A DNA stretch of 64,000 nt from Rhodospirillales bacterium CG15_BIG_FIL_POST_REV_8_21_14_020_66_15 (GCA_002781745.1 PFFW01000042.1:1-64000); one strand, 5' to 3'. Shown: positions 7,818 to 16,808, counted from the first letter of the stretch. Translations and numbers: made by a program. The notes: generated by a model from the sequence alone, not told the origin.

Positions 7818-7833
7818 GCACCCCGAAGGGTGC
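7818..7833 (+). promoter_or_regulatory. Leader hairpin before the polyferredoxin gene
   Basis: GCACCC-CGAA-GGGTGC forms a perfect 6-bp stem with a tetraloop 22 bp before ATG 7856. It lies where the 5' leader of the plus-strand mRNA should be. It has no U tract, so it is not a normal terminator; it may affect translation or RNA stability. Confidence 0.35.
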
Positions 7834-7855
7834 CGCATAGGGAAGCATCGGTCTT

Positions 7856-9979
7856 ATGAAACTCAATCGGAAGAATGTTCTCGTCTGTGACTGCGAAGGG
7901 ACCATGACCATCGACGGCAGGGCCCTGGCAAAGGCCTGCGCCCAGGGGGGCGACGCCGACGGCGATCTCAGGGTCGCGACGCACCTGTGCCGCCGCCAGA
8001 TCGAGGAGTTCCAGCGCGTCGCCGGCGCCGCCGGCCAGGCGGGGGAAACCCTGTTGGTCGCCTGCACCCAGGAGGCCCCCCTGTTCCTGGAAACCGGGAA
8101 CGAGATGGACGCCCCGCCGGCGCTTGCCTTCACCAACATCCGCGAGAAGGCCGGCTGGTCCGCCGACGCGCCGGGAAAGAGCAAGGACAAGAAGGCGTCG
8201 ACAAACCTCACGGCCAAGATGGCCGCCCTCCTGAACGAAGCGGCCATGGATTGGGCGGGGGCGCGGTCCGTCTCCATGAAGTCCGAAGGCGTCACCCTGG
8301 TCCTGGGCCGCGGCGAGGACGCCATCGAGGCGGCGAAGAAGCTGGCCGGGCGCCTGAACGTCACCCTGGTGCTGGAAGGGGCCCAGGACGTGCAGCCGCC
8401 CGCCGTCATGGAATTCCCCGTGTTCAAGGGCAAGGTCACGGGCGCCGGCGGACACCTGGGCGCCTTCAAGGTCGCCATCGCGGGCTTCATCGCCGCCAAG
8501 GCGTCCTCGCGCGGCGCGCTTGAGTGGGAGGGCGAGCCGCAGTCCGGCACCTCGGAATGCGACCTGATCCTCGACCTGCGCGGCGGACCGGCGCTGTTCC
8601 CGCACGCGGAAAAGCGCGACGGCTATTTCAACCCCGACCCCGGCAACCCGGCGCGTGTCGCCGACGCCATCTTCCAGATGGCGGATATGGTGGGCGAGTT
8701 CGAAAAGCCCCGCTACGTCGACTACGACGAGAAGATCTGCGCCCATGCGCGGTCCCGCATCACCGGCTGCACGCGCTGCATCGACAACTGCCCGGCCGGC
8801 GCCATCACGCCCGACAATGAACGGGTCAACATCGACCCCTACCTGTGCGGCGGCTGCGGCGTGTGCGCCTCGGTCTGCCCGACCGGGGCGGCGGGCTACG
8901 CCCTGCCCTTGGGCGACGAGTTGTTCAAGCGCGCGCGCGCGGTGCTGCGCACCTACCTGAAGGCGGGCGGCACGGATCCGGTCCTGCTGATCCACGACAC
9001 GGACCAGGGCGAGGAAGCCATTGGCCTGATCGCGCGCATGGGCCGGGGTCTTCCGGCCAACGTCATCCCCTTCGCCGTCAACGAAGTGACACAGGTCGGC
9101 ATCGACCTGTTCCTGTCCGCCGCCGCCTTCGGCGCCGTGCGTTGTCTGATCCTGCTGCCGCCCAGGAAGCGCGCCGAAGCCCAGGCCCAGGAGGGCGAGA
9201 TCGCCATCGCCGAGGCGGTGCTGGACGGCCTCGGCTACGGCACGGGCCGGGTCGCGCACCTGCACCTGGACGATCCCTCGGCGGTCGAAGATACGCTGTG
9301 GTCCCTCGAAAAACTGCCGGCCATGCCGCAGGGCGATTTCCTGCCGCTCGGGCGCAAGCGGGCGGTCATGCGCCTGGCGCTCGATGCGCTGCACAAGGCG
9401 GCGCCCAACAAGGTCGACGAGATCGCCATGCCGGCGGGGGCGCCCTTCGGCACCGTGACCGTGGACACCGCCGGCTGCACGCTGTGCCTGTCCTGCGTCG
9501 GCGCCTGCCCGGCCCGGGCGCTGCGTGACAATCCGGACAAGCCGCAGCTGTCGTTCGTCGAGGACGCCTGCGTGCAGTGCGGGCTCTGCGTCAAGACCTG
9601 CCCGGAGAAGGTCATCACCCTGACGCCGCGCCTGTCGTTCAAGGACGAGGCCAAGTCGCCCCGCGTGCAGAAGGAGGAAGACCCCTTCCACTGCATCCGT
9701 TGCGGCAAGCCCTACGGCACGCGCGCCACCATCAACCAGATGACGGAAAAGCTGAAGGGCCACAGCATGTTCGCCGGCGACGCCATCAACCGCCTGAAAA
9801 TGTGCGACGACTGCCGCATCATGGTGCAGTTCGACGTCGCCAATCCGCTGGCCGGCACGCCGCGACCCGCGACACGAACGACCGACGACTACCTGCGCGA
9901 ACGGGAGCAGATGCGCAAGACGGCGGAGGCCGACATGAAGGCGAAAGGCCTGGCGCCGGAGGCGGACAACGACGGTTGA
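7856..9979 (+). CDS. Multi-cluster 4Fe-4S protein of the formate dehydrogenase locus
   Basis: A 707-residue cytoplasmic polyferredoxin-like protein. Two ferredoxin-type domains are visible: CTRCIDNCPAGAI with CGGCGVCASVCP in the middle, and CTLCLSCVGACP with CVQCGLCVKTCP near residue 540-580. Both give the paired C-x2-C-x2-C-x3-CP pattern for two [4Fe-4S] clusters each. Near the C-terminus are two further C-x2-C pairs (CIRCGK and CDDCR), possibly a zinc or rubredoxin-like site. Proteins of this layout are commonly encoded next to formate dehydrogenase genes in alphaproteobacteria and presumably move electrons or assist assembly. Start ATG 7856. It is transcribed away from the fdh genes, with moaA 199 bp downstream. 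Confidence 0.88.
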   Translation: MKLNRKNVLVCDCEGTMTIDGRALAKACAQGGDADGDLRVATHLCRRQIEEFQRVAGAAGQAGETLLVACTQEAPLFLETGNEMDAPPALAFTNIREKAGWSADAPGKSKDKKASTNLTAKMAALLNEAAMDWAGARSVSMKSEGVTLVLGRGEDAIEAAKKLAGRLNVTLVLEGAQDVQPPAVMEFPVFKGKVTGAGGHLGAFKVAIAGFIAAKASSRGALEWEGEPQSGTSECDLILDLRGGPALFPHAEKRDGYFNPDPGNPARVADAIFQMADMVGEFEKPRYVDYDEKICAHARSRITGCTRCIDNCPAGAITPDNERVNIDPYLCGGCGVCASVCPTGAAGYALPLGDELFKRARAVLRTYLKAGGTDPVLLIHDTDQGEEAIGLIARMGRGLPANVIPFAVNEVTQVGIDLFLSAAAFGAVRCLILLPPRKRAEAQAQEGEIAIAEAVLDGLGYGTGRVAHLHLDDPSAVEDTLWSLEKLPAMPQGDFLPLGRKRAVMRLALDALHKAAPNKVDEIAMPAGAPFGTVTVDTAGCTLCLSCVGACPARALRDNPDKPQLSFVEDACVQCGLCVKTCPEKVITLTPRLSFKDEAKSPRVQKEEDPFHCIRCGKPYGTRATINQMTEKLKGHSMFAGDAINRLKMCDDCRIMVQFDVANPLAGTPRPATRTTDDYLREREQMRKTAEADMKAKGLAPEADNDG

Positions 9980-10178
9980 CCGGACAACCGGCCGCCGGCC
10001 GCCTTTCCACTCTGCGGAATTCCCTTTAAAAATTGGGGGCGACAAAGGGCCCTGCCGTTACTATCTTTGTGGAAAGATGACCAAAGGGACAAAATGGCGC
10101 CGCGGGTGGCGATAGGCCCCGTCGGCATCCGCCTCTCCGGGCGGGCCAAGACCTTGAGGACGTGACTGGGCAGACTCC

Positions 10179-11177
10179 ATGACCTCCATGATCGACCCCT
10201 TCGGACGGGCGGTAACCTATCTGCGCGTTTCCGTCACCGACCGCTGCGATTTCCGCTGCATCTACTGCATGGCGGAGGACATGACCTTCCTGCCCAAGGC
10301 GGAGGTCCTGTCGCTGGAGGAGCTTGATCGCCTGTGCTCGGCCTTCGTGCGCAGGGGAGTGCGGAAGCTGCGCCTGACCGGAGGCGAGCCGCTGGTCCGC
10401 CGTAACGTCATGTCGCTGATCCGCGGGCTTGGCCGGCACCTGAAGACCGGCGACCTGGAGGAACTGACCCTGACCTCCAACGGCTCGCAGCTTGCGCGCT
10501 TCGCGGACGAACTGGTCGACGCCGGCGTGCGGCGCATCAACGTCTCGCTCGACACCCTCGACCCGGACCGCTTCGAGGCGATCACCCGCTGGGGCAAGCT
10601 CGACAAGGTGATGGAGGGCATCGAGGCCGCCCGGCGGGCCGGCCTGCACGTGAAAATCAACACGGTGGCCCTCAAGAATTTCAACGAGGACGAACTGGAC
10701 CGCATGATCGAGTTCTGCGGCGCCAACGGCTTCGACATGACCCTGATCGAGACCATGCCCTTGGGCGAGATCGACCAGGACCGCACGGACCAGTACCTGC
10801 CGCTGTCCCAGGTGCGCGAGCGCCTGGAGAGCACCTGGACCCTGACCGACATCCCCTACAAGACCGGCGGCCCGGCGCGCTATACCGAGATCGCGGAAAC
10901 GGGCCGCAAGCTCGGATTCATCACGCCGCTGACCCATAACTTCTGCGAAGGCTGCAACCGCGTGCGCCTGACCTGCACGGGCACCCTCTACATGTGCCTG
11001 GGCCAGGACGACGCGGCGGACCTGCGCGCCCCGCTCCGCGCGTCCGAGGCCGACGAGCTTCTGGACGCCGCCATCGACGAGGCCATCGGCCGCAAGCCGA
11101 AGGGCCACGACTTCGTCATCGAGCGGCGCGGCGAGGGCCCCGCCGTGGGCCGCCACATGAGCGTCACCGGCGGCTGA
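10179..11177 (+). CDS. moaA: GTP 3',8-cyclase MoaA
   Basis: Radical-SAM enzyme for the first committed step of molybdenum cofactor synthesis, converting GTP to 3',8-cyclo-GTP. The N-terminal radical-SAM cluster C-x3-C-x2-C is CDFRCIYC (residues 24-31). The C-terminal second [4Fe-4S] cluster is formed by [11 protein letters not shown] with a third Cys further on (GTLYMC). [10 protein letters not shown] and the nearby VSLDTLDP segment are typical. The protein ends in Gly-Gly, the tail known to be required for MoaA activity. The 332-residue length is normal. ATG 10179 follows a GAGGACG stretch; ATG 10188 is possible. It supplies cofactor for the formate dehydrogenase nearby. Confidence 0.96.
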   Translation: MTSMIDPFGRAVTYLRVSVTDRCDFRCIYCMAEDMTFLPKAEVLSLEELDRLCSAFVRRGVRKLRLTGGEPLVRRNVMSLIRGLGRHLKTGDLEELTLTSNGSQLARFADELVDAGVRRINVSLDTLDPDRFEAITRWGKLDKVMEGIEAARRAGLHVKINTVALKNFNEDELDRMIEFCGANGFDMTLIETMPLGEIDQDRTDQYLPLSQVRERLESTWTLTDIPYKTGGPARYTEIAETGRKLGFITPLTHNFCEGCNRVRLTCTGTLYMCLGQDDAADLRAPLRASEADELLDAAIDEAIGRKPKGHDFVIERRGEGPAVGRHMSVTGG

Positions 11178-11229
11178 CGATTTATCACCACAGAAACGAT
11201 GAGGCGGTGAGAAAGAAGGAAGAGGTATC

Positions 11230-11325
11230 GTCATGCCCGTGCTTGACACGGGCATCCACGCCTTCCCTCCCTCGGTTTCCGGCTTGACCGGGACGTGGAT
11301 GGCCGGGTCGGGGGCCGGCCATGAC
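11230..11325. repeat. REP-like palindromic element (cloverleaf type)
   Basis: A 96-bp intergenic element with nested inverted repeats. The outer arms are GTCATG/CATGAC. Inside is a perfect hairpin GCCCGTG-CTTGA-CACGGGC, then ATCCACG pairing with CGTGGAT, a central CCGG-CTTGA-CCGG hairpin and a GGCCGG/CCGGCC hairpin. This matches the family of long palindromic repeats with a TCATGCCCGGGCTTGACCCG-like core seen many times in alphaproteobacterial genomes. It sits between moaA and the next small gene and may act as a transcript-end hairpin. Confidence 0.75.
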
Positions 11326-11411
11326 TGGAAAAGAGGTTTCCCCTTCTCAGCGCCTCGTCGCCTCTGTGGTTTTCTTTACTTTCTTATCCGGACCCCGATA
11401 GAGTTTCCGCC

Positions 11412-11762
11412 ATGTCCAGATGGCAGGAATACGACTGGGACCTGATGGTCCGGCGCCGTGCCCCGGTGCCGCTGGTCGCGGCGGCGCTGCTGCTTGCCTT
11501 GTGGCTGGCGACGGCGGAAAGCGGCTCCATCACCGCCGCGAAATGCCAGTCGGACCGGGACGACCTGATGGCCGCCATCGAGGCCGCCCGCCAGCAGACC
11601 ATCGACGACATCAACGCCCAGCTTGCCGCCACGGACGACGCGTACCGCATCGAGTCCCTGACCGCCCTGCGCGAGCGGGCCTGGGACGACGAGGAATCCC
11701 AGCGCGGCCAGGCGCAGCAGATATTCGTCGACTGCATGACCGCCGCCCGGCGCCCAGGCTGA
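11412..11762 (+). CDS. Small membrane-anchored hypothetical protein
   Basis: A 116-residue protein of unknown family. Residues about 1-18 are charged, 19-34 form one hydrophobic segment (PLVAAALLLALWLA), and the remainder is a polar, helical, acidic domain with two cysteines (AKCQSD and FVDCMT) that could pair after export. The topology suggests a periplasmic protein held by an uncleaved N-terminal anchor. The overlapping minus-strand ORF is a shadow: this frame has the better composition and a sensible signal anchor. No operon partner is evident; a REP-like element lies just upstream. Confidence 0.6.
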   Translation: MSRWQEYDWDLMVRRRAPVPLVAAALLLALWLATAESGSITAAKCQSDRDDLMAAIEAARQQTIDDINAQLAATDDAYRIESLTALRERAWDDEESQRGQAQQIFVDCMTAARRPG

Positions 11763-11768
11763 GCGGCG

Positions 11769-12557
11769 TCAGCCGGGGCCGGCGGTCAGGGCTTCCGCAA
11801 TTTCGGCGGCGCAGGCCTCCAGGGGGGCGAGCATGGTCTTGACCGCCTCGTCCGCCGACAGCGCGTTTTTCAGGTAGAGCACGTTCATCGCGGCCATCGA
11901 CACGCCGTCAACCAGGATCGGAACGCCGATCGTCGAGATGCGGCGGCCGTATTCCGTTCGCGAGTATTCGTCGTGCATGGTGGCGTAGCCCTGGGCGCGG
12001 ATATCGGCAAGGTAGCGCTCCGCCTTCGCGCGGTCGCGGGCGATCTCGTTCCAAACCGCGGGCATGGCCGTGACGCGGTCGAGCACGTCGTCGCGTTCTT
12101 CCCCGGACGCGAAGGCAAGGTAGGCGAGCCCGAGGCTCGTCCCCAGCATCGGCGCGCGGTAGCCCGGCAGGCGGTTGACGACGATGGGGCCCGACTCGCG
12201 GGACGATTCGATCAGCACCATGGCATCGTGGTCGCAGATGGCGACGTCGGAGGGCCACCCGAAGCGGTTGCGGAACGACGCGATGATGGGGGCGACGACC
12301 CGCCCCACGGCGCGGTGACGGTCGTATCCCGCGCACAGCAGAAGGGTTTTCCCGGTTACCTCGTAGACCGTGCGGTCCGCGTCCCTGACGACGAGACCCG
12401 CATGCATCAGGGTTTCCAGCATGCGCACGATGGTGGCCTTGTCGAGGGCCGTCTCACGGTGCAGCTCGCCCACGGTGGCGCGGCCCTTCAGCTTGTTGAC
12501 GGCGGTCAGGACCTCCAACCCCCGCATGACCGCGTTGACCGGCTTATACGACCCCAT
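11769..12557 (-). CDS. IclR-family transcriptional regulator
   Basis: A 262-residue IclR regulator, full length. The N-terminal winged helix-turn-helix spans about residues 5-70 (VNAVMRGLEVLTAVNKLKGRATVGELHRE, then LDKATIVRMLETLMHAGLV). The C-terminal effector domain has the usual blocks, among them GTSLGLAYLAF and the ISTIGVPILVDG segment. It is divergent from a TauD-type dioxygenase gene, and the 179-bp gap holds an inverted repeat (12623-12639) suited to a dimeric regulator. It probably controls itself and the dioxygenase in response to the substrate, which is unknown. Confidence 0.9.
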   Translation of the reverse strand: MGSYKPVNAVMRGLEVLTAVNKLKGRATVGELHRETALDKATIVRMLETLMHAGLVVRDADRTVYEVTGKTLLLCAGYDRHRAVGRVVAPIIASFRNRFGWPSDVAICDHDAMVLIESSRESGPIVVNRLPGYRAPMLGTSLGLAYLAFASGEERDDVLDRVTAMPAVWNEIARDRAKAERYLADIRAQGYATMHDEYSRTEYGRRISTIGVPILVDGVSMAAMNVLYLKNALSADEAVKTMLAPLEACAAEIAEALTAGPG

Positions 12558-12622
12558 TGGCGCGACACCTTCCCGGTTTCGGGCGAGAGCGTCGGCGCTT
12601 TCGCACGCCGCCGGCCCTCAAT

Positions 12623-12639
12623 ATTTCATCTGTTGAAAT
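12623..12639. promoter_or_regulatory. Inverted repeat ATTTCA-N5-TGAAAT, candidate IclR operator
   Basis: A perfect 6-bp dyad with a 5-bp spacer lies in the gap between the IclR gene and the TauD-like gene, 67 bp before the IclR start and about 98 bp before the dioxygenase start. Another TTTCATTT half-site follows at once. Size and position suit IclR binding; this is inference. Confidence 0.5.
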
Positions 12640-12736
12640 GTGGTTTCATTTACAAATTATCAGGCCCCGGTCATTTTTCAAGCAACGAAAAACGCCGCCC
12701 CAAAGGGCAAGGAACCATCCAAGGACAGCAGCAACC

Positions 12737-13612
12737 ATGACCATCCGGAAGAGACCTCTCGGTACCCTGGGCGTGGAGATCACCGGCATCGACGTCGGAT
12801 CGGACCTCACGGGCAGCGCCGGCGACAACCTGTTCGGCGAACTTCGTCAGGCCTGGCAGGAGGCCGGGGGCCTGATGGTGATCCGTGACCAGTCGATTAC
12901 CCAGGAACAGCATATCGAATTCTCGCGCCGCTTCGGCCCGCTGTTCCACGACGAAGGCCAACCGCCGCTGCAGGACACGGTGTCGCGCTATCTGCATCCC
13001 GTTCATCCACAGATCTACCGCGTGTCCAACAAGGTGGACGCCCAGGGCGAGTCCCAGGGCCGCGCCCGCGCCGGAACCTATTGGCATTCCGACGTCTCGT
13101 TCCGCGACCGCCCGGCTCAGGCTTCCGTCCTCTACGCCATCGAGATCCCGCCCTACGGCGGCGACACCATCTTCGCCGACATGGCGGCCGCCTACGACGC
13201 GCTGTCGGACGGCATGAAGGCGATGCTGTCCGGGCTCAAGGCCGTGCACGACTTCGCCGTCGCGGCGGCGACCCAGTACGCCAGGCCCATCGTCGTCGAC
13301 AAGGATTTCAACGGCGCCAACCGCTGCGTCCACCCCGTGGTGCGCACCCATGCCGAGACGGGCAGGAAGTCCCTTTACGTCAACCCGGGCTTCACCTCGC
13401 ACCTGGAGGGCTTCACGATGGAGGAAAGCAAGGCAATCCTCGACACCCTCTACCGGCACGCAACGCAGCCCGAATTCCTCTACCGTCATTCCTGGCAGCC
13501 GCACGACCTGCTGGTGTGGGACAACCGCCAGCTCATGCACTACGCGGTCTCGGACTATTCGGCGGACCGCTACATGGAGCGTACGACGGTGATCGGCGAA
13601 CGGCCGGTTTAG
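12737..13612 (+). CDS. TauD/TfdA-family Fe(II)/2-oxoglutarate dioxygenase
   Basis: A 291-residue non-heme iron dioxygenase. The facial triad is visible: WHSDVSF gives H117 and D119, and the distal His is in WDNRQLMHYAV near residue 270, with the 2-oxoglutarate-binding Arg downstream (RYMERTTV). The early LGVEITGIDVGSDLT segment is characteristic of TauD/TfdA enzymes, which hydroxylate substrates such as taurine, sulfate esters or chlorophenoxyacetates. The substrate cannot be told from sequence. The track ORF begins at 12557; ATG 12737 is the proper start by homology. Likely under control of the divergent IclR gene. Confidence 0.9.
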   Translation: MTIRKRPLGTLGVEITGIDVGSDLTGSAGDNLFGELRQAWQEAGGLMVIRDQSITQEQHIEFSRRFGPLFHDEGQPPLQDTVSRYLHPVHPQIYRVSNKVDAQGESQGRARAGTYWHSDVSFRDRPAQASVLYAIEIPPYGGDTIFADMAAAYDALSDGMKAMLSGLKAVHDFAVAAATQYARPIVVDKDFNGANRCVHPVVRTHAETGRKSLYVNPGFTSHLEGFTMEESKAILDTLYRHATQPEFLYRHSWQPHDLLVWDNRQLMHYAVSDYSADRYMERTTVIGERPV

Positions 13613-13653
13613 AGCATGATGCTGAAAACGTTGAGCAGGCGATTGACCTCGTG

Positions 13654-13739
13654 CTTCGAGACGCTTCGCTCCTCAGCATGAGGGCAATCATTTCAATATC
13701 TTGCGTCACCCTGAGGAGGCGCGGAGCGCCGTCTCGAAG
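13654..13739. repeat. Second REP-like palindromic element
   Basis: CTTCGAGACG at the left end pairs with CCGTCTCGAAG at the right end, and CTCCTCAGCATGAGG pairs with the internal CACCCTGAGGAG arm. It resembles the widespread alphaproteobacterial repeat with a CTTCGAGACG...CCTGAGGA core. It lies 3' of both convergent genes (TauD-like and gamma-glutamyltransferase) and could stop transcription from either side. Confidence 0.7.
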
Positions 13740-13783
13740 GGGGCCCGGGTTCATTCATCAACGAACCGGTATCGCATCTTTCC

Positions 13784-15406
13784 TCAATATCCTATCGCCG
13801 CGCCGTCGCTGCGCGGATCGGAGCCGCCCACGCGCAGGCCCGAGGCGGGGTCAATGACGATGCCATGGGCGTGGCCGGCCAGCTCGTTCCAATCGGCCCA
13901 GCGGTTGACGGGATGGCCGCGCCGTTCCAGTTCGTCCATGACGGCGGCGGCGAAGCGGCCCTCCATGTGCAACGTGTCCCGGGCCTCACCCAGGACGAAC
14001 CGCCCCGACAGCCACCTCGGCGCCTCGATGGCTTCTTGAATATCCAGACCGTGGTCGATCATGGCGCCGTAGGCCTGCAACTGGATTTGCGGTTGGCCGT
14101 CCGCGCCCATGCAGCCGAGCACGCTCCAGAGTTTCTCGTCCCTGAACCCCAGCGACGCGATCAGGGTGTGGAGCGGCACCTTGCCCGGCTCCAGCCGGTT
14201 CGGGTGATCCGGGTCGAGCGAGAAATAGGCGCTGCGGTTCTGCAGCACGACGCCCGTCCGCCCCGCGACCACGGCCGAACCGAAGACCCAGTAGAGGCTC
14301 TGGATCAGCGACGCCGCATTGCCCTCGGCGTCGACGGCGGCGACGTAGACCGTGTCGCCCTTGAGGCTGCCGGCGGCGGGCACCTGGTCCCAGGGCAGGG
14401 CGCGGATGGGGTCCATGAGCCGGCGCCGTTCGTCGGCGTAGTCACGTGACAACAACCGCGTCGTCGGCACCTCTGCGAAGTCCGGATCGGCGAGCCAGCG
14501 GTCGCGGTCGCGGTAGGCAATCTGCTTGGCCTGGACCATGAGGTGCACGTAATCGGGCCCGAGGAACGGCTTTTCGTGCAGGGCCAGGGGCTCCAGCAGG
14601 TTCAGCATCTGCAACAGGCTGATCCCCTGGGTCGGCGGCGGCGTCTGGAAGATCGTCACGTCGCGGTAGCGGGTCGAGATCGCCTCGCCCCAGCGCGCCT
14701 CCTGGGCCTTGACGTCGTCGATGGTGAAAAACCCGCCCTTCTCCTTCGCGAAGCGGGCCATCTCCGTCGCCGTGTCGCCCTCGTAGAACCCGGCCCGGCC
14801 GCCTTCGGCGATGGCCGTCAGCGTGCGCGCCAGGTCCGGGTTGCGGAGCTTGCTCCCCGCACGCGGCGCTTCGCCGCCCGGAAGGAAGATCGCCGCCGCC
14901 TCCGGATGTTCGGTCAGGTCCGCCTGCGTCGCGGCGATCCACCCTGCCAGGCGGCCCGTGACGGGAAAGCCGTCGCCGGCATAGCCGATGGCGCTTTCCA
15001 GGTCGCGCCCCATGGGCAGGCGGCCATAGGCGGCGTGGGCCGCGCACCAGCTCGCCACCGCACCCGGAACGGTCAAGGTCGCCGGCACGACGCCGCGATA
15101 GGGAATTTCCTTGAGGCCCCGCTCGGCGAACCAATCGAGCGACGCCGCCGCCGCGGCCCGGCCGCCGCCCGACAGGTAGCGGACGCGGCCCGCCTTGGCG
15201 TCATGGATCAACCAGAAGGCGTCGCCGCCGATGCTGGTCATATGCGGGTAGAGGACGGCGAGCGCCGCGCTCGCCGCGATGGCGGCGTCCACGGCCGAGC
15301 CGCCGGCGCGCAGCACCTCGACCCCCGCCGCCGAAGCGAGGGCGTGGGGCGAGGCGACCATGCCGTTGGGCGCCAGAGTGGCCGGTCGGCCGGTGGTGAT
15401 CTTCAT
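13784..15406 (-). CDS. Gamma-glutamyltransferase family protein
   Basis: A 540-residue Ntn-hydrolase of the gamma-glutamyltransferase/acylase family. It is made as one chain that cuts itself before a Thr; the expected nucleophile is in KGDTVYVAAVDAEGNAASLIQS, about two thirds in. AAGVEVLRAGGSAVDAAIAASAAL near residue 25 and PPPTQGISLLQMLNLLE match the large subunit. No signal peptide is seen, unlike the periplasmic E. coli Ggt, so it may be a cytoplasmic member acting on another amide. The track ORF runs back to 15925; the start is ATG 15406 with GGGGAG upstream. It converges on the TauD-like gene. Confidence 0.9.
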   Translation of the reverse strand: MKITTGRPATLAPNGMVASPHALASAAGVEVLRAGGSAVDAAIAASAALAVLYPHMTSIGGDAFWLIHDAKAGRVRYLSGGGRAAAAASLDWFAERGLKEIPYRGVVPATLTVPGAVASWCAAHAAYGRLPMGRDLESAIGYAGDGFPVTGRLAGWIAATQADLTEHPEAAAIFLPGGEAPRAGSKLRNPDLARTLTAIAEGGRAGFYEGDTATEMARFAKEKGGFFTIDDVKAQEARWGEAISTRYRDVTIFQTPPPTQGISLLQMLNLLEPLALHEKPFLGPDYVHLMVQAKQIAYRDRDRWLADPDFAEVPTTRLLSRDYADERRRLMDPIRALPWDQVPAAGSLKGDTVYVAAVDAEGNAASLIQSLYWVFGSAVVAGRTGVVLQNRSAYFSLDPDHPNRLEPGKVPLHTLIASLGFRDEKLWSVLGCMGADGQPQIQLQAYGAMIDHGLDIQEAIEAPRWLSGRFVLGEARDTLHMEGRFAAAVMDELERRGHPVNRWADWNELAGHAHGIVIDPASGLRVGGSDPRSDGAAIGY

Positions 15407-15578
15407 GATGTCTCCCCGGGGGATTCGTTTCGACGTGTCAGGGCCGATACTCCATTGAAGCCCGAGCAAGGGCAAGGGGGCTGTCGCGCGGCGGTGAGCG
15501 GGCATGTAGGGGAACCGCGTCCCCTCAACAAACCAGCAAGTTCTTGTATTGCCGGGTCCCATTCCATATAGCTTGGCG

Positions 15579-16808
15579 ATGACCGCGCCGATCAATCCCG
15601 CCCACAATACCAGAAACCTCGCGATCCTCGCCTTCTGCCAAGCGCTGTTTTTCAGCGGCCGCACCCTGACGTTCTTTGCCGCGTCCCTGGTCGCGATCTC
15701 GATGCTGGGCAAGGATCTTTCGCTGGCGACCGCGCCGATCACCATGATGCTGATCGGCACGTCGGCCGGCACCCTGCCGGCCGCCTTCCTGATGCGGGCC
15801 TGGGGGCGGCGGTGGGGCTTCGCCTTCGGCTCCGCCGTCGGATGCATCGGGGCGCTGATCGCGGCCCAGGCCATTGCACTGGACAGTTTCCTCTTGTTCA
15901 ACGCAGGCCTGCTGATCTCCGGCATCTACGCGGGCTTCGCCCAGCAGTACCGATTCGCCGCGGCCGAGGTGGCGCCCGAGCACCTGAAGGAAAAAAACGT
16001 CTCCATCGTCATTGCGATGAGCGTCATCGGCGCCTTCGTCGGCCCTGAAACCGCCCTGCTCGCCAAGCACTGGATCTCGGCGGTGCCGTTCCAGGGCGCC
16101 TTCTGGATGCTGGCGGTGTTCTATGCGCTCTCCGGCGTCGTCATCCTGTTCGCGGACATGCCGCGGCTGACGAAGCAGGAACATGACGATTCCGGCCGGC
16201 CGCTCACCACCATCATGGCCTCGCCCACGTTCATCGTCGCCGTGATCGCGGCCCTTTTCGGCTATGTCGTCATGAATTTCCTGATGGTCGTGACGCCCGT
16301 CACCATGGAGACGATCAAGACCGTCGTGTTCTCCCACGAGAACATCAAGCTGGTGATCCAGTGGCATGTGGTGGGCATGTTCCTGCCGGGTTTCGTGACC
16401 GGCCATCTGATCAACCGGTTCGGCGTCGTGCGCACCATCGCGGCGGGCGCGGCCATCCTGCTGTGCTCCGTCCTCGTGGCCCTCAGCGGGACCTCCTTCG
16501 CCCACTTCCTGACCGCCCTGATCCTGCTCGGCGTCGGCTGGAACTTCACCTTCACCGGCGGCACGATCCTGGTGACCGAAGTCCATACCCCCGCCGAACG
16601 CGCCAAGGTTCAGGGGGCGAACGACTTCCTCCTGTTCACGGGCCTGGCGATTTCGTCTCTCCTGGCCGGAAGCGTCTATCATCATCTCGGCTGGGAATGG
16701 GTGAACTATGCGATGCTGCCGGTCATCCTGGTGATCCTGCTGTCCGCGCTATGGCTGCGCGTCGTCCGCCGCAGGGAACGGGCGCTTGCCGAGGCGGCGG
16801 CGCAATAG
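15579..16808 (+). CDS. MFS transporter
   Basis: A 409-residue integral membrane protein with about 12 hydrophobic segments, in the usual 6+6 arrangement of the major facilitator superfamily. The first helix pair is followed by a basic loop, RAWGRRWG, around residue 72, equivalent to the family's G-x-x-x-D-R-x-G-R-R motif. The next helices contain the Gly-rich LLISGIYAGFAQQYRFAAAEV region. This resembles YcaD/Bcr-type or Fsr-like efflux members, but the substrate is unknown. ATG 15579 is chosen over the track's TTG 15549. It is divergent from the gamma-glutamyltransferase gene. Confidence 0.88.
   Translation: MTAPINPAHNTRNLAILAFCQALFFSGRTLTFFAASLVAISMLGKDLSLATAPITMMLIGTSAGTLPAAFLMRAWGRRWGFAFGSAVGCIGALIAAQAIALDSFLLFNAGLLISGIYAGFAQQYRFAAAEVAPEHLKEKNVSIVIAMSVIGAFVGPETALLAKHWISAVPFQGAFWMLAVFYALSGVVILFADMPRLTKQEHDDSGRPLTTIMASPTFIVAVIAALFGYVVMNFLMVVTPVTMETIKTVVFSHENIKLVIQWHVVGMFLPGFVTGHLINRFGVVRTIAAGAAILLCSVLVALSGTSFAHFLTALILLGVGWNFTFTGGTILVTEVHTPAERAKVQGANDFLLFTGLAISSLLAGSVYHHLGWEWVNYAMLPVILVILLSALWLRVVRRRERALAEAAAQ

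Noticed and set aside
7757-10045. 762-aa minus-strand ORF antisense to the Fe-S protein
   Set aside because: His/Arg/Gly-rich shadow typical of GC-rich genes; the plus frame has four ferredoxin Cys motifs.
9980-10178. Possible molybdenum-cofactor riboswitch before moaA
   Set aside because: Only weak stems are visible by eye and the class is mainly known outside alphaproteobacteria; a covariance-model search would be needed.
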